A stretch of DNA of 64,000 bases from Flagellimonas beolgyonensis (GTDB lineage Bacteria; Bacteroidota; Bacteroidia; Flavobacteriales; Flavobacteriaceae), in the NCBI RefSeq assembly GCF_003992615.1, contig NZ_RZMY01000016.1:248001-312000 (forward strand), in the 5' to 3' direction. Below the pieces are notes generated by a model. That model saw only the letters and a program-made list of their open reading frames with translations. It made no database searches and was not told where the DNA came from. The position numbers were made by a program, and so were the translations under genes. This document shows positions 55,053 to 63,316 of this stretch, in pieces. Every line of letters starts with the position of its first letter. The first letter of the stretch is position 1.

Positions 55053-55129
55053 GTCATGCTGAACTCCTACCAGCCGTCAGGCATGGTGTTTTAGCATCAC
55101 AATACAGCAGTGTCAAGCACGGAATGACA
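55053..55129. repeat. second repeat type (GTCATGCTGAAC ... GGAATGAC)
   Basis: Begins GTCATGCTGAACTCCTACC, contains TTTAGCATCAC, and ends CACGGAATGAC. The GTCAT/ATGAC ends are shared with the neighbouring elements, but the inner arms differ, so it is probably a distinct subfamily of the same repeat. Seen once in this window. Confidence 0.5.
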
Positions 55130-55141
55130 CCTAGGAACATT

Positions 55142-55224
55142 GTCATTTCGAAATGAGGAGTGTAGCGACGATTGAGAAATCTAAAATCCTTAAAAACAGA
55201 TTTCTCACATGCGTTCGAAATGAC
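55142..55224. repeat. dispersed palindromic repeat, copy 3
   Basis: Left arm GTCATTTCGAAATGAGGAGT onward to TTGAGAAATCT, AT-rich centre (AAAATCCTTAAAAAC), right arm AGATTTCTCACATGCGTTCG then AAATGAC. The ends are perfect inverted repeats for 11 bp (GTCATTTCGAA and complement) and the inner GAGAAATCT/AGATTTCTC pair as well. Confidence 0.85.
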
Positions 55225-55238
55225 AAAGAGGCTTTGTA

Positions 55239-56393
55239 TTAAAAAGCCTCATACACCTGCTTTACAAAATCCCCTATTTTGGAGGGTTCCAACCAGCGGG
55301 TCACGATGACCAAACCACTTTTTTGGTCCACCACAATAAAATTACCCCCAAATCCGGCGGCATAAAACACGTGTTCGGGGACGCCTTCCCAATGGCGGGC
55401 ACCCTTTTGGTTGAGCCACCACATATAGCCATAATTTACATTGGGCACAGATGGCGTAGTGGCCTTCTCGATCCAATTTGCACTAATCAACTGTTGGTTT
55501 TGCCATTTGCCGTTGTTCAGGAACAACAACCCAAAACGGGCCATATCCTCGGTGGAGATAAAGAGTCCGGCTCCAGAGTGTCCACCGCCAGTAACCGATT
55601 TCATTTTAAGACCATCCACCACCGTCCAGGCATGGTCGTAGCCAAACCAACGCCAAGAGGTGGTGGCCCCTATCTTGTCCATAATTTCTTCTTTCAGCAC
55701 CATGGGCACTGGTTTACGCCAAACGTGGGTTAAGGCATAGGCCAACACATTTACCCGAACATCGTTGTATTCCATCACAGTACCCGGTTCGTTCAATTTT
55801 CGGAACTTCCAATCATCCAGACCACCTTCCCGTGGTGGACGGTCGGCCCAATCCTTACCTCCCCAAAGTTCCCCGGACCAATCTGAATTTTGTTGCAACA
55901 AATGCTCCCAAGTGATTTTGGAGTTGTGTTCGCCATCAAAAGTGCCGTCCCAAATGTAATTGCCTGCCCTGTCCTTAGTGTCTTTGATCAATCCATGGTC
56001 CTCGGCCAATCCTGCCACGGTGGACAAAAAGCTTTTGGTAACGCTGAAGGTCATATCCACCCGCTGGGTATCGCCCCAAGTGGCCAATACATAACCATTT
56101 TTCATGATCATCCCGGCAGGGCCGCCGCGCTTTTTGGTCGGGCCCAATATCTGATGAAAAGGTTCTTGTTTGAACCCCTCCAAAATCGCAATGCGCAGAT
56201 CGCGTGATCCGGAATATTCATTGGCATTGGCAAATTCCACCGCTTTGTCCAGTTGGGCTTGATTCCAATTGAACTGCCCTTTTTCTGCAGTTTTCCATGC
56301 TTCATGGCGTTCTGGGAAATATATTTTTTGGGCCGCCAACGGGTTGTTGACCATCAATGCTACAAAGAGGGAAATTTGAAAAAGTGGTTTCAT
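55239..56393 (-). CDS. serine hydrolase, class C beta-lactamase fold
   Basis: Secreted penicillin-binding-protein-like hydrolase, 384 aa. Signal peptide (QISLFVALMVNNPLAAQ); the active-site SxxK is in TFSVTKSFLSTVAGLA, the YxN element in VMEYNDVRVNVLAYAL, and the third box near SVTGGGHSGAGLF. Relatives include beta-lactamase-like esterases, D-amino peptidases and amide hydrolases; substrate unknown. Both sides carry dispersed palindromic repeats (54973-55224 and 56501-56631), so the gene sits as an island between mfd and the DUF3352 gene. Confidence 0.88.
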   Translation of the reverse strand: MKPLFQISLFVALMVNNPLAAQKIYFPERHEAWKTAEKGQFNWNQAQLDKAVEFANANEYSGSRDLRIAILEGFKQEPFHQILGPTKKRGGPAGMIMKNGYVLATWGDTQRVDMTFSVTKSFLSTVAGLAEDHGLIKDTKDRAGNYIWDGTFDGEHNSKITWEHLLQQNSDWSGELWGGKDWADRPPREGGLDDWKFRKLNEPGTVMEYNDVRVNVLAYALTHVWRKPVPMVLKEEIMDKIGATTSWRWFGYDHAWTVVDGLKMKSVTGGGHSGAGLFISTEDMARFGLLFLNNGKWQNQQLISANWIEKATTPSVPNVNYGYMWWLNQKGARHWEGVPEHVFYAAGFGGNFIVVDQKSGLVIVTRWLEPSKIGDFVKQVYEAF

Positions 56394-56500
56394 GATGAGA
56401 TGGGTTAATTAGACTTTGAAGGTACTAATTGTTCAGGGATTTCCCATCGTATCATAATCCCCATACTGTATTGAAATGAATATAATATTTCATTAATAAG

Positions 56501-56631
56501 GGATTCTACACTGTGTTCAGAATGACGAGTGGGTCCAAATGTCTTTTCAAAATGAGGAGAGAAACGACGATTGAGAAAACTTAAGTCCTAAAAAGGATTT
56601 CTCACACTCGTTAAACTCGGTTCGAAATGAC
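56501..56631. repeat. dispersed palindromic repeat, copy 4
   Basis: A partial right arm GGATTCTACACTGTGTTCAG then AATGAC (56501-56526), followed by a full element (56540-56631): GTCTTTTCAAAATGAGGAG to TTGAGAAA, centre, and GGATTTCTCACACTCGTTAA to CGGTTCGAAATGAC with a short insertion in the right arm. It lies between the serine hydrolase and DUF3352 genes, 17 bp from the stop codon of the latter. Confidence 0.75.
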
Positions 56632-56648
56632 AAATGGAGAATCATCCC

Positions 56649-58631
56649 CTAAAACCTTTTCTTGTGGATCAAGTTGCCTTCTTCATCAAAGTACCGCCAT
56701 GTGCCTACTTGTACATCGTTTCGAAATCGACCGGTAATTCTTTCATTTCCGTTGGGATAATATTCCGTGTAACGGCCATGTTTGAGGCCATCTTTTAGGT
56801 CAACTTCAAATTTAGTTGCCCCATTGGCGTACAATTTACTGAAAGATTTGGCATTTAGGTCGTTCGGATAAATGGGTTTCAGATTGAAAATGGCATCTGT
56901 GATTTCTTCCGAAGTTGCAACGGTTGGTTGGGGATTGGATTGTTGATTTCCAGCGGTGAACTGGCTATTGCGTTTTACCTCTTCCACATCCTGGTAATTG
57001 ATCACCAAACGACTTTCAAAAAGGTCATCCTCTGGAGTCAATTGCAGTCCCACTTGTGGAAAACAGATAATGAAATCCTTGTTCTTGCGCATCTTTTGCT
57101 TCGTGGTCGCATCGGCTAACCCGTACAGGTTGTCATATAGAATAGGAATGTTGCCGTACACAAACACCGTGGATTCCGAATCGAACTTGGCATCAAAATC
57201 CCTAAACTCTTCCGATGCGGTCAAGACCGCTCCTTCAATAAAATGATCAATTATACCCTTAAGGGTATTGGGGTTATCGCTGAACACTACAAAGTCTTCA
57301 ATTTGGGTAAAATAGGGTTTGTCAAATTCGTTGAACCTTCCTCCCAAAAGCATTTTAAAAAACCCTTTTATGGATAAAAAATTGATTTCATACCCTTTGT
57401 AATCCACTGCCTTAAACTTGACCGGGGTCTTTTTCCGTATCTGTTCCACCACAAAATCCAGATTGCGCTTTGCATCATCGGCATCCTTGGTTTTCAAAAC
57501 CAAGGCCATATCATTCTGGCTCTCAGAAATTTGGGATTGAATTTGAAGCACGGCAATTTCATTTCCGATCCAACTCACAAAATTTTCCTTGACATTGATC
57601 TTTAGGAATTTCTCCACTTTTTCTATCCCTTGCTGGTAGCTTTCAAATTGTGCCGGGTCGTTTTGCTGCACCAGTTCAAAGTTTTGATAGAATTCGGGGA
57701 AGCTGTTGAACCCATAACTGATGTACAATGCAGTCCGTTTTGGGGCAATGGCAGGAATGGAACGCTCCGCCGTTCCCGATTTTTGAAGGGCCTCCAAATA
57801 GTATTCGTTTACGGAACTAATATTGGTATATCCATTGGCGGTAAGGGTGCTCTTACTGTCCAGGTCAAAGTAAAAGCCAGAGAACAAAAAGTTTTCACTC
57901 ACCCGTCGCACCCAATCGGAAGGTCGGTCCGTAAAGCGTTTCACGTAATCATCAAAATAATTGTACTGGACATACAAACGGAACAGATCTTCGTGTCCCA
58001 CCTTTTGGTTGATCTCAATAAAATTGAGGTTACGGCCCAAAACCGGTTCTTGGTATTGATCTATGGAAGCCTCAACAAGGGTGTGGGTGTACGAGGCTAC
58101 CAACTGGTTTTTGATAAAGGCCAAATACATGGTCTCCTTGCTCTCGCGATCGTGCACTTCCAAAATCTCGTGTTCATGGTAAGTGCGTTTGCTCAGCACA
58201 TAGCCCTCGTTCAACAAGGTGTTCAGATAGGTTTTGAGGAGTTGCAGTTTGGCCAACCGTTTCAAATCCAGCACATAAAATAGTCCATAATCCTTTGGGG
58301 ATACCATGTGTACGGAAATGAATAGGGACCGCCCATCAAAAAACTCGAACAATTTGTGGTTGTCGTTGAAAACGGTATCCACACGTTGAATGTTCTCGGT
58401 AAGCTCTGAAAAATAGGCATTACCTTGAAGGTGTTGCCAAGCTTTGCTTTCGCTGATCTGTTGCCAACTCTCCACAGGTCGCTCCGATTCGATGATGAAA
58501 ACAGCATCCTTGGGAATCAAGTAAATGGACTGCAGATTGGTCTTGGGCGATAGGATAAAGATATAGGCCAAATAGCACAGGTAAAGTGTTAGTAGGGCCA
58601 GTAATCCATAAAGAATTCGTTTTTTGGTCAT
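56649..58631 (-). CDS. DUF3352-like membrane-anchored protein with C-terminal MORN/YwqK-like repeats
   Basis: 660-aa protein with one N-terminal membrane segment (ILYGLLALLTLYLCYLAYIFI) and a large exported part. The body fits DUF3352-type proteins (DAVFIIESERPVESWQQIS; FDGRSLFISVHMVSPKDYGL; LVLKTKDADDAKRNLDFVVE), which have no known reaction. The last ~45 residues hold two MORN/YwqK-like turns (GRYTEYYPNGNERITGRF; GTWRYFDEEGNLI), repeats usually found on surface or toxin-immunity-like proteins. The combination is noteworthy. It is 64 bp from the ACT-like gene on the same strand. Confidence 0.75.
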   Translation of the reverse strand: MTKKRILYGLLALLTLYLCYLAYIFILSPKTNLQSIYLIPKDAVFIIESERPVESWQQISESKAWQHLQGNAYFSELTENIQRVDTVFNDNHKLFEFFDGRSLFISVHMVSPKDYGLFYVLDLKRLAKLQLLKTYLNTLLNEGYVLSKRTYHEHEILEVHDRESKETMYLAFIKNQLVASYTHTLVEASIDQYQEPVLGRNLNFIEINQKVGHEDLFRLYVQYNYFDDYVKRFTDRPSDWVRRVSENFLFSGFYFDLDSKSTLTANGYTNISSVNEYYLEALQKSGTAERSIPAIAPKRTALYISYGFNSFPEFYQNFELVQQNDPAQFESYQQGIEKVEKFLKINVKENFVSWIGNEIAVLQIQSQISESQNDMALVLKTKDADDAKRNLDFVVEQIRKKTPVKFKAVDYKGYEINFLSIKGFFKMLLGGRFNEFDKPYFTQIEDFVVFSDNPNTLKGIIDHFIEGAVLTASEEFRDFDAKFDSESTVFVYGNIPILYDNLYGLADATTKQKMRKNKDFIICFPQVGLQLTPEDDLFESRLVINYQDVEEVKRNSQFTAGNQQSNPQPTVATSEEITDAIFNLKPIYPNDLNAKSFSKLYANGATKFEVDLKDGLKHGRYTEYYPNGNERITGRFRNDVQVGTWRYFDEEGNLIHKKRF

Positions 58632-58695
58632 TCCTTCAACAGTGTCTTTAGTGTTAACGAAGGAGTGCCAATTTTAGTTTAAAAGGCAGATCTAA

Positions 58696-59355
58696 TTATA
58701 ATTGCTTCAAGTCTTTAATGGTTTTGAAGGCCACATCGACCTGCTCTTCGTTGACCAAGATGGTAAACTCGTTGGTCGTGGAAATTACTTCGTAGAGCAC
58801 GATGCCTTCCCACGCCAAACGTTGAAAAATGAAGTAGTAGATACCGGGAACCGAAACGTTTTCGGCAGGTAGTTTTACCGTAATGGATGAAAGCCCCTCC
58901 GCTTTTTGGGTGCAGCGCTCGTGCTTGAAATATTTTTCAACCACGCTGTCCATAACATTGCTTATGACTATGTTAATCTCGTTCACTCCACGGGAAGAAG
59001 TATAGAAAACATCTTGGTTGGCATTCACCTCTTCCAACAATTTGGCCTGTTGTTGCAAAATAGTATCCGAGGCCAAGAACGTGTAATCCGATAGGTTGGA
59101 ACGAACAGTGATCTCCCCAATGTTCTTGAGTACTTTTACAATACGGTGCGTTGCACGGAATTCCAAATCGTCCGAAAGTCGTTTCAAGGCCATAACAATG
59201 GCACCATCCTTCACATCCTTGCCCAATTCTTCGGCAATTTCCGGTTTTATTTGTCTGGACAACGAAGTTAAGTTGATAATCCCCTGTGCCAAAGCTGTTT
59301 GCAGAAAGGGTTTCTTTTTGATGTAATGTTCAACTACGGCGGAAATTGTTTTCAT
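58696..59355 (-). CDS. ACT-like domain protein related to the aspartate kinase regulatory region
   Basis: Cytosolic protein, 219 aa, without a kinase domain. N-terminal helices (SAVVEHYIKKKPFLQTALAQ, then LSRQIKPEIAEELGKDVK) suggest a winged-helix-like segment; the rest has two ACT-like halves (EITVRSNLSDYTFLAS and NEINIVISNVMDSVV; GLSSITVKLPAENVSVPGIY and GIVLYEVISTTNEFTILVNE). Homologues in Bacteroidetes are often labelled aspartate kinase-like. It may sense an amino acid. The true aspartate kinase is 14 kb away. Confidence 0.7.
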   Translation of the reverse strand: MKTISAVVEHYIKKKPFLQTALAQGIINLTSLSRQIKPEIAEELGKDVKDGAIVMALKRLSDDLEFRATHRIVKVLKNIGEITVRSNLSDYTFLASDTILQQQAKLLEEVNANQDVFYTSSRGVNEINIVISNVMDSVVEKYFKHERCTQKAEGLSSITVKLPAENVSVPGIYYFIFQRLAWEGIVLYEVISTTNEFTILVNEEQVDVAFKTIKDLKQL

Positions 59356-59407
59356 TATTGGTCGATTTGGAACAAAAATAACATATTGTTACAAAACAAA
59401 CAAATGG

Positions 59408-59767
59408 TTAGAAAAAATAAAACGCATTTTCAAGGTGTTCAATGTGAAGGTGTTCTCCATTTTTTATCACGGTGACCACATCAAAACGAACCTCCAAATC
59501 CAGATCATTTTCTTGAATGAACTGGTTTGCTGCCATGGTCAATAATTTGATTTTTTTGGAACTGATAGTGGTTGTCAATTCCTCATAAAATCCCTTGTTT
59601 CTTGACTTTACCTCTACTACGACCAATGTGTCGGCATGTTGGGCAACAATATCGATCTCTGCTTTGAGATACCGATAGTTACGGGTAAGAATTCGATAGT
59701 TTTTGGCCTTTAAAAAGTCGATTACCTTTTGCTCTCCAAGCTTGCCAAATTGATTGTGTTCTGCCAT
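59408..59767 (-). CDS. YraN family (UPF0102) protein, endonuclease-like fold
   Basis: 119-aa protein of the YraN/UPF0102 family. GEQKVIDFLKAKNYRILTRN, AEIDIVAQHADTLVVVEVKS and then RNKGFY show the Holliday-junction-resolvase-like pattern E-xn-D-xn-ExK. It is thought to be a nuclease-fold protein, but the activity is not established. It precedes the ACT-like gene by 52 bp on the minus strand and is divergent from the DUF1800 gene. Confidence 0.9.
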   Translation of the reverse strand: MAEHNQFGKLGEQKVIDFLKAKNYRILTRNYRYLKAEIDIVAQHADTLVVVEVKSRNKGFYEELTTTISSKKIKLLTMAANQFIQENDLDLEVRFDVVTVIKNGEHLHIEHLENAFYFF

Positions 59768-59938
59768 TTAAAAGGTAATGTATCAAAAATTTTCGTGCAT
59801 TTCATCGAAAAATTTGGTAGTTCAAGGACTTTGGAACGTTAAGATTGTAATTTGTTGGCTCAATTGAACCACATCCAACACTAGCATAAGCATATAGTTG
59901 CCCCAAAACTATGTACCTAATTAACGCCAGACATTGCT

Positions 59939-61450
59939 ATGGAGTACTTCATCAATTGTAATACCTCAACTTTGGCGCCGTATACTACTCCATTGGATGA
60001 GTTGCGTGCTGCCCATTTGTACCGAAGGCTGGGTTTTAGTGCTTCTGTACAGACCATAAATGCCGCTGTTGGGCAATCCGCCGATGCCCTTGTGGACAAC
60101 TTGGTCAACCAAGCGCTTGCCGCTCCAGTGATTCCTGCTCCCACTTGGGCAGATTGGACCGGGGCCAACTACCCAGCTGATGACGATTTAGCTAGACAAT
60201 TGCGCAGTACCCAAATCGAGGAATTCAAGATTACCTACGGAAATGCCCTTTTGGATCAAGGATTGCTCGACCGATTAAGTTTCTTTTGGAGCAACCACTT
60301 TGTGACCCAATTGGAAACCTATGAATGTCCCCAGTTCCTTTATTACTATGTGAATTGTTTGCAACGGAATGCATTGGGCAATTTCAAGACGTTCACCAGT
60401 GAAATAGGCCTTACAAGTGCCATGCTCTATTATTTGGACGGGGTGCGCAACCGAGGCAACAACCCCAACGAAAACTATGCCCGTGAATTGTATGAGCTGT
60501 TCACCATGGGTGAGGGCAACAACTATACCGAAGAAGATATCATTGAAACAGCCAAGGCCTTGTCCGGTTATACAGAACGTGGTGAAGAAGGCTGTACTCA
60601 GGTCACCTTCGACCCGACAGAATTCAATACCGAGAACAAGACCATTTTTGGCCAAACCGGCAATTGGGGCTATGACGATGTCATGGATATTCTTTTCAAC
60701 CAAAGACCCAATGAGATTGGTTGGTTCATCTGTAAAAAACTTTACGAATTTTTTGTGCATCCCGATTCTACGAATGATGAAGGAGGCATTGCCCCACAGA
60801 TCATAGACGGATTGGCACAAACTTTCATTGCCAATAATTTTGATATAGCACCCGTATTGCGTCAGTTGTTCAAGAGCCAACACTTTTTTGATGACACCGC
60901 CATTGGGGTCATTATTAAAAGTCCGGCCGACCTTTATTTCAATTTTGTAAAGGAGTCCAACTTCGCTTACGACGATATGGATGTGCTGAACTTTATGGAT
61001 TCCTGTTCCTTGATCGGACAACGGTTTTTCCAACCTCCAGAGGTTGAAGGTTGGAAACGAGATCGAACCTGGATCAATACCAATTTCATAATTGGCCGTT
61101 GGTTGACCATGGAAGTGTTCATCGATCGCTTTTTCCAGAACGACCCCGAGCAATTCCGAACCTTGGCCATGGATGCCGTTGGACCGGCCAACATGAATAC
61201 CAGTAACCCAGAAATTGTGGTTAGGGCTTTGGTGAACAAGTTTACACCGAAGGGCCTTTTGACAGATGCCGATTTTGAGAGGGCCATGGACGCCTTCAAA
61301 ATCGATGATGTACCAGAAGATTACTATTCCCCGGATTATATTCCAGGTGGAAATAGTTGGTGGGTACTTTCCACCAGTATGGAAGTACCGACCCAAGTAC
61401 ACGTTTTATTACGCCATTTGTCCAGAGAACCCGAATTTCAACTTAAATAA
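59939..61450 (+). CDS. DUF1800 family protein
   Basis: 503-aa protein of the DUF1800 family: LDELRAAHLYRRLGFSA near the N-terminus, DRLSFFWSNHFVTQL, NPNENYARELYELFTMGEGN, and QRFFQPPEVEGWKRDRTWIN near the C-terminus. Reaction unknown. It almost always occurs with a DUF1501 protein, which follows by 9 bp. Many DUF1800 proteins have signal peptides, but this one starts MEYFINCNTST with none visible; it may be cytosolic or exported with the Tat-targeted partner. Confidence 0.92.
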   Translation: MEYFINCNTSTLAPYTTPLDELRAAHLYRRLGFSASVQTINAAVGQSADALVDNLVNQALAAPVIPAPTWADWTGANYPADDDLARQLRSTQIEEFKITYGNALLDQGLLDRLSFFWSNHFVTQLETYECPQFLYYYVNCLQRNALGNFKTFTSEIGLTSAMLYYLDGVRNRGNNPNENYARELYELFTMGEGNNYTEEDIIETAKALSGYTERGEEGCTQVTFDPTEFNTENKTIFGQTGNWGYDDVMDILFNQRPNEIGWFICKKLYEFFVHPDSTNDEGGIAPQIIDGLAQTFIANNFDIAPVLRQLFKSQHFFDDTAIGVIIKSPADLYFNFVKESNFAYDDMDVLNFMDSCSLIGQRFFQPPEVEGWKRDRTWINTNFIIGRWLTMEVFIDRFFQNDPEQFRTLAMDAVGPANMNTSNPEIVVRALVNKFTPKGLLTDADFERAMDAFKIDDVPEDYYSPDYIPGGNSWWVLSTSMEVPTQVHVLLRHLSREPEFQLK

Positions 61451-61459
61451 CCCTACACC

Positions 61460-63172
61460 ATGTGCGACAATCATCATAACCACGATACATCCCCACACAA
61501 AGGCCTCGAACATGAGGGCCACGATATGGAACACACTAAATGGAGCCGACGGTCCTTCATCCAAGCATTGGGTATTGCAGGTTCGGGTTCCATGTTTTTG
61601 GGAAGTCATTTGATTTCCGCCTCTGCACCTTCCCCGTTAACAGCGGCAGTGGCAGCGGCAGAAACGGACAACATATTGATTTTGATTCGTTTATCGGGCG
61701 GCAACGACGGACTTAGCACCGTTATCCCGATCCAACAATATGATACCTATGCCAATGCCAGGCCCAATATTTACATCCCTGAAAGTAAGGTTTTAAAATT
61801 AACCGACGATTTTGGGGTACCCACTTATATGAGTGCTCTGGAACCCCTTTGGAGTGATGGCCAATTCAAGGCGGTGCACGGGGTTGGTTATCAGAACCAA
61901 AGTCTTTCGCATTTTACCGGTTCCGACATTTTTGCCAATACCGATTTGACCACCACAGGATTCTCAGGTGAGAATACAGGTTGGATGGGTAGGCATTTTG
62001 AAGAACTCTACCCGGACTATTTGATCAATCCACCGGCTGCACCGGCAGCCATCCAGATTGGGAACTTGGCCAATTTGGTTTTTCAAGGAGAAGAAACCAA
62101 CTATGCCTTTGTAACGAACAATGTGGACCAATTGGAGCAAATTGCGCAGACCGGAACGTTCTACGATATAGAAAATGCCCCATTTGACAACTGTATGTAT
62201 GGTGATCAGCTTCGTTTTTTACGGGGCGTAGCCAATACTACCTACGAGTATGCGGGTATTATCCACGATGCCTACATGAGAGGACAGAACCAAGTGGAAT
62301 ACCAAGACAATGGTTTTGCACGACAGTTGGCGCTTTTGGCCCGTTTGATCAAAGGAAATTTGGGCACCAAAGTATACATGATTTCCATGGGCGGTTTTGA
62401 TACCCACGGCAATCAACCTATTGTACACGAACGATTGATGTCCAATCTGTCCATTGCCATCAATAATTTTTACGAGGATATCGCCTTTACCCAACAAGAT
62501 GACAAGGTATTGAGCATGACCTTCTCTGAGTTTGGACGCCGAATCTTTGAAAATGGTTCCAATGGTACCGACCACGGAAAAGCGGCACCGACCCTTTTCT
62601 TCGGTTCCGGATTGAACGGAAGTGCCTTTGTGGGCGACCACCCATCCTTGGATGAACCCAACAACCGAGGCAACTTGGAATATACCATGGACTTTAGGGA
62701 TTTGTATGGTACCGTATTGGCCGAATGGCTTTGCGTACCCCGTGCTTCAGTGGAACAACATTTGTTGGGACACCCCTACCGTGCCATTGACCTAGGATTC
62801 AATTGTAGTGGGGAAACCCTCGAGGATATTGCCATGGACAACGATCCACCAATATTGCCGGACACCCCGCCAAGTCAGGATCCCATGGACCCCAATGTGG
62901 ATATTTTGGATGGTATTGTACACTCACCCTACTATCCAAGTTCAAGGGCGCCGCACATCCATTTGGAAATGCCTATTGCAGCCCATGTGGATATTGAGCT
63001 CTTCAATATTTTGGGACAGCGTGTGGGCACCCTTTTCAACGAAATGTTATTGGAAGGATCTACCGAGATTAATATTCGGGAACGCATGCGCGATAGCCTT
63101 TCCACCGGAAAATACATTTACCGAATAACGGTAGCTGGCAAAAAAATGAGTAAATCCGTAATGATTTCGTAA
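61460..63172 (+). CDS. DUF1501 family protein with Tat signal and T9SS type A sorting domain
   Basis: 570 aa. A His-rich leader (seven His before residue 25) precedes a Tat motif SRRSFIQ (R30, R31) and a hydrophobic stretch (ALGIAGSGSMFLG). The body is a DUF1501 sulfatase-like fold (LIRLSGGNDGLSTVIPIQQY; GFDTHGNQPIVHERL; MTFSEFGRRIFEN, then DHGKAAPTLFFG). After an Asp/Pro-rich linker the last ~85 residues form a T9SS type A domain (VDIELFNILGQRVGTLF; TGKYIYRITV). Tat export followed by T9SS sorting is unusual. Co-operonic with DUF1800 (9 bp). Confidence 0.92.
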   Translation: MCDNHHNHDTSPHKGLEHEGHDMEHTKWSRRSFIQALGIAGSGSMFLGSHLISASAPSPLTAAVAAAETDNILILIRLSGGNDGLSTVIPIQQYDTYANARPNIYIPESKVLKLTDDFGVPTYMSALEPLWSDGQFKAVHGVGYQNQSLSHFTGSDIFANTDLTTTGFSGENTGWMGRHFEELYPDYLINPPAAPAAIQIGNLANLVFQGEETNYAFVTNNVDQLEQIAQTGTFYDIENAPFDNCMYGDQLRFLRGVANTTYEYAGIIHDAYMRGQNQVEYQDNGFARQLALLARLIKGNLGTKVYMISMGGFDTHGNQPIVHERLMSNLSIAINNFYEDIAFTQQDDKVLSMTFSEFGRRIFENGSNGTDHGKAAPTLFFGSGLNGSAFVGDHPSLDEPNNRGNLEYTMDFRDLYGTVLAEWLCVPRASVEQHLLGHPYRAIDLGFNCSGETLEDIAMDNDPPILPDTPPSQDPMDPNVDILDGIVHSPYYPSSRAPHIHLEMPIAAHVDIELFNILGQRVGTLFNEMLLEGSTEINIRERMRDSLSTGKYIYRITVAGKKMSKSVMIS

Positions 63173-63316
63173 TCGATTAGAAAATCATTCCGTCTTTTAT
63201 GGGATCCTCTGCGAATGCGCCCCACACCCCAAATCGGGTGGCATTTACGGGGGATTCCTTTTTTTAGGATGTATCCCTCCAAATTCAGTATTTTTGAGGC
63301 CTAATTTGAATTTTTC

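Noticed and set aside
54973..55224. Possible attachment site or IS remnant after mfd
   Set aside because: No transposase or integrase fragment, no target duplication; the arms match intergenic palindromic elements at other sites in the window.
60275..61402. 375-codon open frame antisense to the DUF1800 gene
   Set aside because: Same reason: the plus-strand protein has clear family motifs and the antisense product looks like no family.
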